The notes: generated from the letters alone by a model not told the origin. DNA of 5,380 bases from Candidatus Bathyarchaeota archaeon (GCA_018396395.1 JAGTQN010000107.1:1-5380), one strand, 5' to 3'. Shown: positions 1 through 5,380, numbered from the stretch's first letter. A program made the numbers and translations.

Positions 1-831
1 CATTGTACTTGAGCCCACTTGAGTCGATTCGACGAAGGGCTCCTCAACTTCCCGTATCTCTGTTCTTTGGAGGTTCCTTATCTCATTAGCCATCTTCTCT
101 AAGGAGGAGGAGATGAGGGCTAACAAAACCATCAGTTCGGCAAGCCCATCCCTTGGTACGATCTGGGTCGATATCTCCGAAGCCCTTAAGCCCAAACGCT
201 TCATAACAAGGCTTTGGATCTCAAGGGCATGGGGTCCTAAGCCTGCCATAGTGCCGATGGCTCCACTCATCTTTCCTACGCACACTCTAGGAATGCACTG
301 AACAAGGCGTTCCCTATGGCGCTTTACTTCAGCTGCCCATACGGCGAACTTAAACCCAAAGGGCATGGGAAGGGCTGCTATTCCATGGGTCCTTCCAAGA
401 CAGATCGTATCTCGATGCTCTATGGCTTTCTTAATCAGGGCTTCTGCAAGCCTTCTAAGATGTCCATCAACGATTTCTAAGGCCTCCTTAAGCTGAAGGG
501 CTAGGACGGTATCCGTGATATCGGCCGAGGTAGCGCCTAGATGAATGTAGGCTCCGTATTCTCCGCAAGCATCGCTTAACGCTTTAACGACGGCCATGAC
601 TTCATGATCCGTTATCTTCTCGTAACGATTGACGTCCTCTAGGCGAACATATTTCAAGGAAGCTCTATCCGAAATGTAGTCTGCCACATCTCTGCCTATC
701 TCTCCTACGTCTGCATAGGCCTGGACAAGCGTAGCCTCGACAAGAAGCATCTTTTCTAGCCAACTTTCACGGGTAAAGATGCGCCTCATCTCAGGGCTTC
801 CATAGCGATATTCGATGGGATGAATGGACAA
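1..831 (-). CDS. purB: Adenylosuccinate lyase, N-terminal 277 residues (3' end outside window)
   Basis: This cytosolic enzyme of the fumarase/aspartase superfamily makes two fumarate-releasing cuts in purine synthesis: SAICAR to AICAR, and adenylosuccinate to AMP. The minus-strand frame is open across the left edge. Seen motifs are the N-terminal HPIEYRYGS (residues 4-12), HLGATSADITDT (97-108), GRTHG with the catalytic-type His149, KMSGAIGT (187-194), STQIVPRD (221-228), and the start of the signature loop, QVGSSTM (271-277), holding the tandem serines one of which is the catalytic base. The window ends inside this loop. Family members are about 430-480 residues, so roughly 60% is present. 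The start is TTG at 831-829: it is the only ordinary start codon before the conserved HPI motif, and in-frame stops lie upstream at 877-879 and 883-885. The ATG at 844-842 is out of frame and soon stops. After GRTHG the usual H-A-x-P is A-A-L-P, a mild divergence. The gene is divergent from the kinase fusion. Identification is firm; the start is less so. Confidence 0.96.
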   Translation of the reverse strand, partial: MSIHPIEYRYGSPEMRRIFTRESWLEKMLLVEATLVQAYADVGEIGRDVADYISDRASLKYVRLEDVNRYEKITDHEVMAVVKALSDACGEYGAYIHLGATSADITDTVLALQLKEALEIVDGHLRRLAEALIKKAIEHRDTICLGRTHGIAALPMPFGFKFAVWAAEVKRHRERLVQCIPRVCVGKMSGAIGTMAGLGPHALEIQSLVMKRLGLRASEISTQIVPRDGLAELMVLLALISSSLEKMANEIRNLQRTEIREVEEPFVESTQVGSSTM

Positions 832-861
832 TTTGTCGCACCATAATGTCGAAGGGCTTAG

Positions 862-885
862 ATCGATATAAGTCCTTTAGGTTTA
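862..885. promoter_or_regulatory. Divergent TATA-like promoter region between purB and the kinase fusion gene
   Basis: The gap of 94 bp between the two divergent starts contains GATATAAG at 865-872. Read on the minus strand this is CTTATATC, preceded by the purine-rich CCTAAAGG, which resembles a BRE plus TATA box. A start about 25 bases downstream would fall near 843, giving purB a leader of roughly a dozen bases. On the plus strand the same element would initiate near 894, about 30 bases before the GTG at 926. A second, weaker plus-strand candidate is TTTAGGTTTAG at 876-886. Neither gene has a convincing Shine-Dalgarno sequence here. The assignment rests on position and composition only. 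Confidence 0.4.
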
Positions 886-925
886 GAAGTTTCCTTTCTA
901 GCCCTTCTCGTCTGCCAAGGTTTAT

Positions 926-2686
926 GTGCCACCCCGTGGCGAATTCTTTCGAGAAAAACACGGTGAGTCCTTGATAGGGGAAGAACTAAGGAAGGCTGCT
1001 ATAGACTTTTGTAACGATATTTCCAAGGAGTACAAGGGCAGTTCCATCGTTAGCGCTTCCTTCTATGGCTCTAGGGTTTCTGGGCATCCAAGGAAGGATA
1101 GCGACCTAGACCTTTTGATTATATTAGAGCCCTTTCCTCGAGGAGTGCTTTATCATTACAAGGATCTTGGTGATTTTACGATTTCAGCCCTTATGGTTGA
1201 CAAAGGACTCTTCGAGGGAGATGTAGAGAAGGCCCAACTGGGGGAATTCGTGGCTGGGAGGCTTATTACGCCATTCATTCCCTTTCTTGGGGCTGAATAT
1301 CTACGCCTTCAGGAAGTTAAGGCAAAGGAAAGGTTCATTCTAGAAAGTCTGGAATCCCTAGTGGCTAGCTATCCCAAGATTTCAAGGGAATTACGCATAA
1401 AGCCTGAGTTCTTCATCTTCGACAAAATGGAGAAAAGGAGCCGAATCTACCCACCTGTTGCTTATAGCTACCAAAAGATGCTCGCAGAGGACCTTAGGAA
1501 AACCAATATAGCGTTGATCATGGAAGGCTTTTTAGAAGCCCTTAGGAAACTCCAAGGCCAAGGTTTGATAGGCTTTGATGGAGAATTTGTTACTATAAAA
1601 CCATCCTTATATGATTTTCTTAGAAGGCGGAGACTTGGTGCCCTTCAGGTCATCAAGGATATAAAAAAGGCTGCCGTAGGTTACTTTATCCACGGTTACG
1701 CTGGACGTTCCGTTAGCCCTATAACGGTTGCCCAAGAATTTGCCTCTAAGATCAAGCGTGAGATAGCCCAAGAGGAGGAGCTCGGAAAGATCGACGATCC
1801 CTTGAACTATCTTTACCTTCCCTCTAAAGCTGGACTCGTAAGGCTATCGGAAAGGGCTTACATAGAAGCCCTCCCGAAGCATATAGATTATTTGAAGGAC
1901 TTCGAGATCACGGGAATAAGAAAACTCGGAACTGCCGTGAACTTTGTATACCTCCTTACAATGAGGAGGGGAACCGAAGAGCGCCACATTGCCGTTAAAC
2001 TCTTTAAAGACTGGCATGGATTGAAATGGTTTCCCCTTGCCCTTTGGACCCTCGGTGTTCAGAAATTTGCCCTTAGAGGAAGTTCAAGGCTTGCGAATGA
2101 GTACACGGCCCTTATGCATCTGAGGAAATGGGGTCTTCCTGCTCCAGAGGTTTTACATGTCAGCTGGGCGAATCGCATGCTCTTCACAGAGTTCATCGAA
2201 GGTACAAATGCCCAAGATCTTCTGAAGAGCTTCTTTAGTGGAGAACGAGAAGGAAAAGGGAAAGGGGAAGGAGAAGGAGAAGGAGAAGAAGGGGAGGATA
2301 AGCTTCAAGATATCCTTTGGCGAGTAGGCATGGCCCTAGCTGAGGTCCATGAAACTGGAATGGTCCTTGGAGATCCCAAACCTGAAAACATCGTCGTGGA
2401 TGTAGGAGGAAACATCTACTTCTTGGATCTAGAGCAAGCGATCCTAGAAGGAGGAGACCCTGCTTGGGACTTGGCAGAGCTTCTTTACTATTCTGGACAT
2501 TATACATTCAGCCCTGGGAGAGTTTCAATCCTTACGAAAAGGCTAGTAGGGGGCTATGTGACGAAGGGATCCAAGGATATAGTAGCCAAGGCCCTTAAGC
2601 CAAAATATGTAAGGGTCTTCGCCGTCATCACGCCTCCCCACATTCTCAGGACAATAATCAAACAATGTAAGGAAATCATCAGTTAG
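926..2686 (+). CDS. Nucleotidyltransferase-atypical protein kinase fusion protein
   Basis: This is a 586-residue, apparently cytosolic protein with no signal peptide or clear membrane segment. Residues about 20-125 resemble a minimal nucleotidyltransferase (MNT-type): FYGSR (46-50) followed by SDLDLLI (59-65), with Asp60 and Asp62 as the metal-binding pair; Asp83 could be the third acid. Residues about 130-325 are unassigned, with a possible winged-helix stretch near 185-225. Residues about 326-545 form a RIO/Bud32/aminoglycoside-kinase-like fold: glycine-rich turn (330-337), AVK with Lys358, NEY with Glu392, hinge LFTEFIEG (419-426), catalytic loop LGDPKPEN with Asp483 and Asn488, metal motif FLDLEQA with Asp501, and GDPAWDLAELL (510-520). 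The usual HGD His is Leu481, and DFG reads DLE. A low-complexity insert fills 439-459. The start is GTG 926, the first in-frame start after a stop at 899-901; TTG at 971 (behind GGTGAG) is a possible alternative. Substrates of both domains are unknown. The kinase fold is well supported and the NTase motif is good, but the biological role cannot be given. Confidence 0.85.
   Translation: MPPRGEFFREKHGESLIGEELRKAAIDFCNDISKEYKGSSIVSASFYGSRVSGHPRKDSDLDLLIILEPFPRGVLYHYKDLGDFTISALMVDKGLFEGDVEKAQLGEFVAGRLITPFIPFLGAEYLRLQEVKAKERFILESLESLVASYPKISRELRIKPEFFIFDKMEKRSRIYPPVAYSYQKMLAEDLRKTNIALIMEGFLEALRKLQGQGLIGFDGEFVTIKPSLYDFLRRRRLGALQVIKDIKKAAVGYFIHGYAGRSVSPITVAQEFASKIKREIAQEEELGKIDDPLNYLYLPSKAGLVRLSERAYIEALPKHIDYLKDFEITGIRKLGTAVNFVYLLTMRRGTEERHIAVKLFKDWHGLKWFPLALWTLGVQKFALRGSSRLANEYTALMHLRKWGLPAPEVLHVSWANRMLFTEFIEGTNAQDLLKSFFSGEREGKGKGEGEGEGEEGEDKLQDILWRVGMALAEVHETGMVLGDPKPENIVVDVGGNIYFLDLEQAILEGGDPAWDLAELLYYSGHYTFSPGRVSILTKRLVGGYVTKGSKDIVAKALKPKYVRVFAVITPPHILRTIIKQCKEIIS
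2247..2298 (+). repeat. 52-nt uninterrupted purine tract with GGNGAA hexamer repeats, in-frame
   Basis: Every base from 2247 to 2298 is A or G. Its core, 2264-2287, is four in-frame copies of a GGN-GAA hexamer. It encodes alternating Gly, Glu and Lys at residues 442-457 of the fusion protein. It falls between the kinase hinge (419-426) and the helix before the catalytic loop, a position that tolerates insertions in the kinase fold. Repeat units of six bases change length without shifting frame. The reverse strand gives a Leu/Pro-rich open frame that is an artefact of this composition. Confidence 0.9.
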
Positions 2687-2695
2687 CCTAGGCAC

Positions 2696-2708
2696 CCTTC
2701 ATCGAAGG
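2696..2708 (+). other. Short hairpin (5-bp stem, 3-nt loop) after the kinase fusion stop codon
   Basis: CCTTC, ATC and GAAGG form a perfect 5-bp inverted repeat that starts 10 bases after the stop codon at 2684-2686. No run of T follows, so it is not a typical terminator. It could be a 3'-end structure or a chance dyad. Confidence 0.25.
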
Positions 2709-2737
2709 AAATGCGCATCCTTATCCGATATACTGGC

Positions 2738-2748
2738 TATATATTTAT
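2738..2748 (+). promoter_or_regulatory. TATA box for the prefoldin beta gene
   Basis: TATATATTTAT is the most AT-rich stretch of the 100-bp gap between the kinase fusion stop (2686) and the prefoldin start (2787), and it matches the archaeal TATA consensus. Transcription about 25 bases downstream would begin near 2768, leaving a leader of about 19 bases. This implies the prefoldin gene can be transcribed independently of the gene upstream. Confidence 0.6.
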
Positions 2749-2786
2749 CTGAAGGTAGCTATTTAGCAATCCATTGGGGATAGGTT

Positions 2787-3146
2787 GTGGGAGAAACCAT
2801 ACCGCCTGCATTACAGGAAGAGATTGCAAGAATCCAGCAGATCCAGCAGACCCTTCAAGCAGTATCCCTCCAGAGACAACAGCTGGAACTTGAGCTTATG
2901 GGCATCGACAGGGCTGTTTCTGAACTCGATAGACTGACGGATGATGCCATCGTTTACAAGTCCGTGGGATCCCTCCTCATCCGTTCAACAAGGCAGACCC
3001 TTCTCCAAGAACTTAGGGAGAGGAAGGAGCTTTTGAACATGAGGGTCGCAACCCTAACGAGGCAGGAGGAGAGGGCAAGGGAAAGGCTTAAGGATTCCCA
3101 GCAAAGGCTTCAGGAAAAACTAAGGCTTTCTAATATAGCTCCCTAG
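2787..3146 (+). CDS. pfdB: Prefoldin beta subunit
   Basis: This is the beta subunit of the archaeal prefoldin chaperone, a jellyfish-shaped hexamer (two alpha, four beta) that holds unfolded proteins and passes them to the thermosome. At 119 residues it is the normal family length. The N-terminal helix begins IPPALQEEIARIQQ (residues 5-18) and continues as a coiled coil to about 50. The beta-hairpin linker is DAIVYKSVGSLLIRS (53-67), with the characteristic VYKSVG. The return coiled coil spans about 70-114 and includes ELRERKELL and TRQEERARERL. The GTG start at 2787 puts the conserved IPP near the N-terminus as in relatives; the upstream GGGGATAGG (2776-2784) is a poor ribosome-binding site with tight spacing. 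The gene has its own TATA box and 100-bp and 162-bp gaps on either side, so it looks monocistronic or weakly linked to its neighbours. Confidence 0.95.
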   Translation: MGETIPPALQEEIARIQQIQQTLQAVSLQRQQLELELMGIDRAVSELDRLTDDAIVYKSVGSLLIRSTRQTLLQELRERKELLNMRVATLTRQEERARERLKDSQQRLQEKLRLSNIAP

Positions 3147-3220
3147 ATATTCGGGATTTCTTGCGATAAGACGATCTTGCCTTAAGTTCCTTGCAATCCT
3201 TAAAGGTTGATAAAGTATAG

Positions 3221-3229
3221 GTATATATC
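3221..3229 (+). promoter_or_regulatory. TATA box for the ECF transporter operon
   Basis: GTATATATC lies in the 162-bp gap between prefoldin and the first ATPase gene and is preceded by the purine-rich TAAAGTATAG. Initiation about 25 bases downstream, near 3250, would give a leader of about 58 bases, longer than that predicted for prefoldin. Just upstream, CCTTAA occurs at 3180-3185 and again at 3198-3203, the second within a small dyad CCTTAAAGG (3198-3206). These could be regulator contacts, but that is speculative. Confidence 0.55.
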
Positions 3230-3258
3230 TTCCATTTGAGAGCCTTAACAATCCAGAT

Positions 3259-3295
3259 TCCTTCGAAAAGAAGGGCTGCGCCATCGCATCGAAGG
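3259..3295 (+). promoter_or_regulatory. Leader segment with two mutually exclusive hairpins before ecfA1
   Basis: CCTTC at 3260-3264 pairs with GAAGG at 3270-3274 around a GAAAA loop. The same bases, extended to CCTTCGA (3260-3266), are also perfectly complementary to TCGAAGG at 3289-3295, which overlaps the weak ribosome-binding region GGTCGTG (3294-3300) of the gene starting at 3309. Only one pairing can form at a time. The stems are short and the motif is a common oligomer in this DNA, so a regulatory role is only a possibility. It matches no known riboswitch class that I recognise. Confidence 0.2.
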
Positions 3296-3308
3296 TCGTG
3301 GAAGCTCG

Positions 3309-4166
3309 ATGTCCCATGTGAAGGTGAAGCATCTTTCCTATAGCTATGGAGAAGGTGAAGGCAAGGTCCTAAAGGACATAAGCCTCGAGATTGATAAGGG
3401 CGAATTCGTTCTTTTGACAGGACCTAGTGGTTGTGGAAAGACGACCCTCTGCCGATGTTTTAATGGCCTTATCCCTCACTTCTATGGAGGCAAGATGGAT
3501 GGAGAGGTCTCCGTAGCCGGACTAAGGGTTTCAGAGCATCCGATCCATGAGATGGCGACTGTGGTAGGTTTCGTTTTCCAGAACCCAGAGAATCAGCTCT
3601 TTGCCCTCACAGTGGAAAGAGATGTCGCCTTTGGTCTTGAAAACCTTGGTTTGCCCAAGGATGAGATTTCCAAGAGGGTAACTTGGGCACTGAAGATTGT
3701 GGGAATGGAAGAATTCCGTTTTGCAGCTCCCTTCGAGCTCTCTGGAGGCCAGCAACAGCGTGTAGCCATAGCCTCCGTTTTGGCAATGCAACCAGAGGTT
3801 ATCGTTCTGGACGAGCCTACTTCGTTCTTAGATCCAGCTACGGCTTTGAACATTTTCCAAATCCTAAAGAGACTCAACGATGAGCTTCATATGACCATCA
3901 TCCTCGTAGAGCATAGGCTTGAGTTGGCTTCAGCCTATATAAATAGAATCGTCCTCATGAACGAAGGTTCGATCCTTTTAGATGGTGATCCACGATCCAT
4001 TCTGAGCCAAGAGGAGTCGAGGCTATTGGGCATAGGGGTGCCGAAGGTCGTAAGGCTCTTTAGGATGCTAAGGGCAGGAGGCATCCCCTTCGAACATTAT
4101 CCTTTAACGCCCTCTGAAGGGGCTATGGCAATAAGGAGACTTGTAAAAGGCTATGATCAAGGTTGA
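3309..4166 (+). CDS. ecfA1: ECF transporter ATPase subunit (first of two)
   Basis: This is a cytoplasmic ABC-type ATPase of an energy-coupling factor importer. It pairs with the second ATPase, and ATP hydrolysis is passed through EcfT to a substrate-binding S component for vitamin or metal uptake. All motifs are present in 285 residues: Walker A GPSGCGKT (38-45), Q-loop Gln91 inside QNPENQLF (91-98), signature LSGGQQQ (144-150), Walker B VIVLDEP (164-170) with catalytic Glu169, D-loop FLDP (173-176) and switch His202. The QNPxxQLF Q-loop is typical of ECF/CbiO ATPases. The length and the C-terminal tail of about 80 residues after the switch His are normal. The ATG at 3309 sits 8 bases after GGTCGTG. 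Its last 14 bases overlap the next gene, implying translational coupling. The substrate is unknown because no S component is in view. Confidence 0.94.
   Translation: MSHVKVKHLSYSYGEGEGKVLKDISLEIDKGEFVLLTGPSGCGKTTLCRCFNGLIPHFYGGKMDGEVSVAGLRVSEHPIHEMATVVGFVFQNPENQLFALTVERDVAFGLENLGLPKDEISKRVTWALKIVGMEEFRFAAPFELSGGQQQRVAIASVLAMQPEVIVLDEPTSFLDPATALNIFQILKRLNDELHMTIILVEHRLELASAYINRIVLMNEGSILLDGDPRSILSQEESRLLGIGVPKVVRLFRMLRAGGIPFEHYPLTPSEGAMAIRRLVKGYDQG
3379..3410 (+). repeat. 32-nt direct repeat, copy 1, in ecfA1
   Basis: These 32 bases are identical to 4214-4245 in the second ATPase gene. They cover the codons for SLEIDKGEFV (residues 25-34), in the strand before Walker A. Surrounding codons differ freely between the two genes. 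Confidence 0.95.
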
Positions 4167-4977
4167 GAATGTTCACTATGTATACCCAAATGGCTTTGAA
4201 GCCCTAAGGGGAGTAAGCCTCGAGATTGATAAGGGCGAATTCGTTACCATCATGGGCGAGAACGGGGCAGGAAAGACGACCCTTGTGAAGCTTTTCAATG
4301 GTCTCCTTAAGCCGAGTAAAGGCATTGTGATGGTGGATGGCATAAGGACTTTCGATGTAAGTGTAGCAACCCTAGCAAGGAAAGTCGGCTTCGTATTTCA
4401 GAATCCGGACCACCAGCTTTTCTGCGAAACTGTTGAGGAAGAGGTTGCCTTCGCCCTTAGGAACATGGGGTTTAAGAAGGATATCATCGAAAAGAGAGTG
4501 AAATGGGCTCTAAACCTTCTGGACATCGCAAAATACAAAGGGGCTTCTCCTTTCACCCTGAGCGGTGGTGAGCGAAAGCGAGTCGCCCTCGCCTCAGTCC
4601 TAGCCTTCGACCCAGATTATTTGATCCTCGACGAGCCCACCATCGGGCAGGACTATTCCCAAAAGGAGCGCCTTCGCCACCTCGTCCTCCAACTCAACAA
4701 GCAGGGGAAGACCGTCATCATCGTAACCCATGATGTTGAGTTCGTTGCCGAATGTAAGCCCAGGATCATCCTTATGTCTAAAGGGAAGATAGTAGCCCAA
4801 GGGCCTGCCAAAGAAGTTCTTCCGAAAGCGGATCTCCTTTCCCAGGCATCCCTCATCATGCCTCAAATAACTCAGCTTTTTCAAATGATTTCGGACTTAG
4901 GGCTTCCTAGTAACGTTTTGGACGAGTATGAGGCATGGGAGGCCCTTAAGGGATTAAGGGGGATGAGGCTTGCTTAG
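4153..4977 (+). CDS. ecfA2: ECF transporter ATPase subunit (second of two)
   Basis: This is the partner ATPase of the ECF importer, 274 residues long, expected to form a heterodimer with the preceding ATPase. Motifs in order: Walker A GENGAGKTT (35-43), Q-loop Gln83 in QNPDHQLF (83-90), signature LSGGERKR (136-143), Walker B YLILDEP (156-162) with catalytic Glu161, D-loop IGQD (164-167) and switch His193 in VTHD. Both catalytic glutamates and both switch histidines are intact across the pair, so neither ATP site looks degenerate. The D-loop GQD, where the partner has LDP, is a common difference between the two ECF ATPases. The ATG at 4153 overlaps the upstream gene by 14 bases; AAAGG lies just before it and GGAG lies at 4135-4138. 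EcfT begins one base after the stop codon. Confidence 0.94.
   Translation: MIKVENVHYVYPNGFEALRGVSLEIDKGEFVTIMGENGAGKTTLVKLFNGLLKPSKGIVMVDGIRTFDVSVATLARKVGFVFQNPDHQLFCETVEEEVAFALRNMGFKKDIIEKRVKWALNLLDIAKYKGASPFTLSGGERKRVALASVLAFDPDYLILDEPTIGQDYSQKERLRHLVLQLNKQGKTVIIVTHDVEFVAECKPRIILMSKGKIVAQGPAKEVLPKADLLSQASLIMPQITQLFQMISDLGLPSNVLDEYEAWEALKGLRGMRLA
4214..4245 (+). repeat. 32-nt direct repeat, copy 2, in ecfA2
   Basis: This is identical to 3379-3410, in the same reading register, encoding SLEIDKGEFV (residues 22-31 here). The copies are 835 bases apart in the same orientation. Confidence 0.95.
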
Positions 4978-4978
4978 A

Positions 4979-5380
4979 ATGCTCGAGGGCTTCAGGTTCA
5001 GGAGGAAGGAATCTATCATCCATAGGCTAGACCCTAGGGTAAAGGGATTTTATTCCCTCGTTATGATGATGGCAGCGATACTCTACTCTGAGTTCCACGT
5101 TATGGCCTTCTTAGCCCTAATCCAGATTCCTCTTGTATTTTTGGCTAGAGTTCAGAAAGAATGGCTCCGTTCCCTGAAAGGATCTGCCTTCTTCGCATCC
5201 TTCATCTTCATCATCAATTTGCTTACAGGCTACTTATACTCTGGTCTCGTTCTTACATCGGAAACGATCTTCTATTCCTTAAGTATGACCCTAAGATTCA
5301 TCATTCTTATGGAATCCTTTTCCCTCTTCTTTCTTACGACCATTCCTGACGATCTGAGCCTAGCCCTCGAGAAAATGGGA
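4979..5380 (+). CDS. ecfT: ECF transporter transmembrane component EcfT (partial, C-terminus outside window)
   Basis: This is the integral membrane scaffold of the ECF importer, which links the two ATPases to the substrate-binding S component. Only the first 134 residues are present; family members are usually about 220-280. The cytoplasmic N-terminus carries the family pattern HRLDPRVK (15-22). Hydrophobic segments at about 24-38, 41-57, 68-88 and 98-121 fit successive membrane helices. The stretch TIPDDLSLALEKMG (121-134) matches the conserved P-x-D-L-x-x-A-L-x-K-x-G region. The ATPase-coupling helices with their Ala-Arg motifs would lie beyond the window edge. The ATG at 4979 follows the ecfA2 stop (4975-4977) after one base, and GGATGAGG at 4961-4968 is a plausible ribosome-binding site. 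A hydrophobic, Phe-rich open frame in another register (5161-5349) is a shadow of this gene. Confidence 0.92.
   Translation, partial: MLEGFRFRRKESIIHRLDPRVKGFYSLVMMMAAILYSEFHVMAFLALIQIPLVFLARVQKEWLRSLKGSAFFASFIFIINLLTGYLYSGLVLTSETIFYSLSMTLRFIILMESFSLFFLTTIPDDLSLALEKMG

Noticed and set aside
113..301. A 62-codon plus-strand open frame
   Set aside because: It lies entirely antisense to purB, which has strong motifs across this span, and its translation has no recognisable features.
2235..2507. A minus-strand open frame with a poly-leucine run resembling a signal or membrane segment
   Set aside because: The leucines are the complement of the GAA/GGA purine tract within the kinase gene; there is no independent support for it.
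3147..3200. A terminator downstream of the prefoldin gene
   Set aside because: No T-run of useful length and no stable hairpin is present after the stop codon.
849..3295. TCGAAGG occurs in all three intergenic regions (849-855, 2702-2708, 3289-3295), suggesting a shared operator
   Set aside because: The same heptamer or its complement also occurs several times inside genes, as expected from codon usage here, and its positions relative to the promoters are inconsistent.
3120..3332. A 70-codon minus-strand frame across the prefoldin-ecfA1 gap
   Set aside because: It overlaps both flanking genes and the TATA region, and the peptide resembles no family.
3531..3883. Three overlapping open frames on both strands inside ecfA1
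   Set aside because: They coincide with the Q-loop to D-loop region of a well-supported ATPase and are frame shadows.
4600..4884. Two minus-strand open frames inside ecfA2
   Set aside because: They are antisense to the Walker B to C-terminal part of the ATPase and their translations carry no motifs.
5161..5349. A 62-codon plus-strand frame rich in Leu, Ile and Phe
   Set aside because: It is an alternative frame of the hydrophobic EcfT coding sequence, whose own frame carries the family motifs.
1..5380. Depletion of the tetranucleotide CTAG
   Set aside because: CTAG appears at about the frequency expected by chance throughout the window, so there is no depletion signal.

Overview
The window looks like a chromosomal segment of a probably thermophilic archaeon. 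It encodes an archaeal-type prefoldin beta subunit. Arginine codons are mostly AGG/AGA and coding strands are purine-rich. There are GTG and TTG starts, and AT-rich boxes of archaeal TATA type sit at the expected distance before genes. A Thermoproteota (TACK) relative is plausible, but the lineage cannot be fixed from this sequence alone.

Layout: (1) 1-831, minus strand: the first 277 residues of adenylosuccinate lyase (purB), cut by the window edge inside its signature loop. (2) 832-925: a 94-bp divergent intergenic region with a near-symmetric TATA-like element. (3) 926-2686, plus strand: a 586-residue protein joining an N-terminal minimal nucleotidyltransferase domain, an unassigned middle region and a C-terminal RIO/Bud32-like atypical kinase domain. 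The kinase is interrupted by a Gly/Glu/Lys low-complexity insert encoded by a 52-nt all-purine tract. (4) 2687-2786: 100 bp with a clear TATA box, then 2787-3146, prefoldin beta. (5) 3147-3308: 162 bp with a TATA box and a small leader that can fold in two exclusive ways. (6) 3309-5380: the start of an energy-coupling factor (ECF) transporter operon, with two overlapping ATPase genes followed immediately by the transmembrane EcfT gene, which runs off the right edge.

The ECF genes form one translationally coupled unit: two ATPases drive EcfT, which would couple to a substrate-binding S component. No S component lies in the window, so the vitamin or metal transported cannot be named. PurB (purine synthesis) and prefoldin (chaperone) are housekeeping genes.

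The least explained item is the nucleotidyltransferase-kinase fusion. The most concrete sequence anomaly is a 32-nt perfect identity between the two otherwise diverged ATPase genes, which suggests local gene conversion. No tRNA, rRNA, CRISPR array, insertion sequence or clear terminator was seen.
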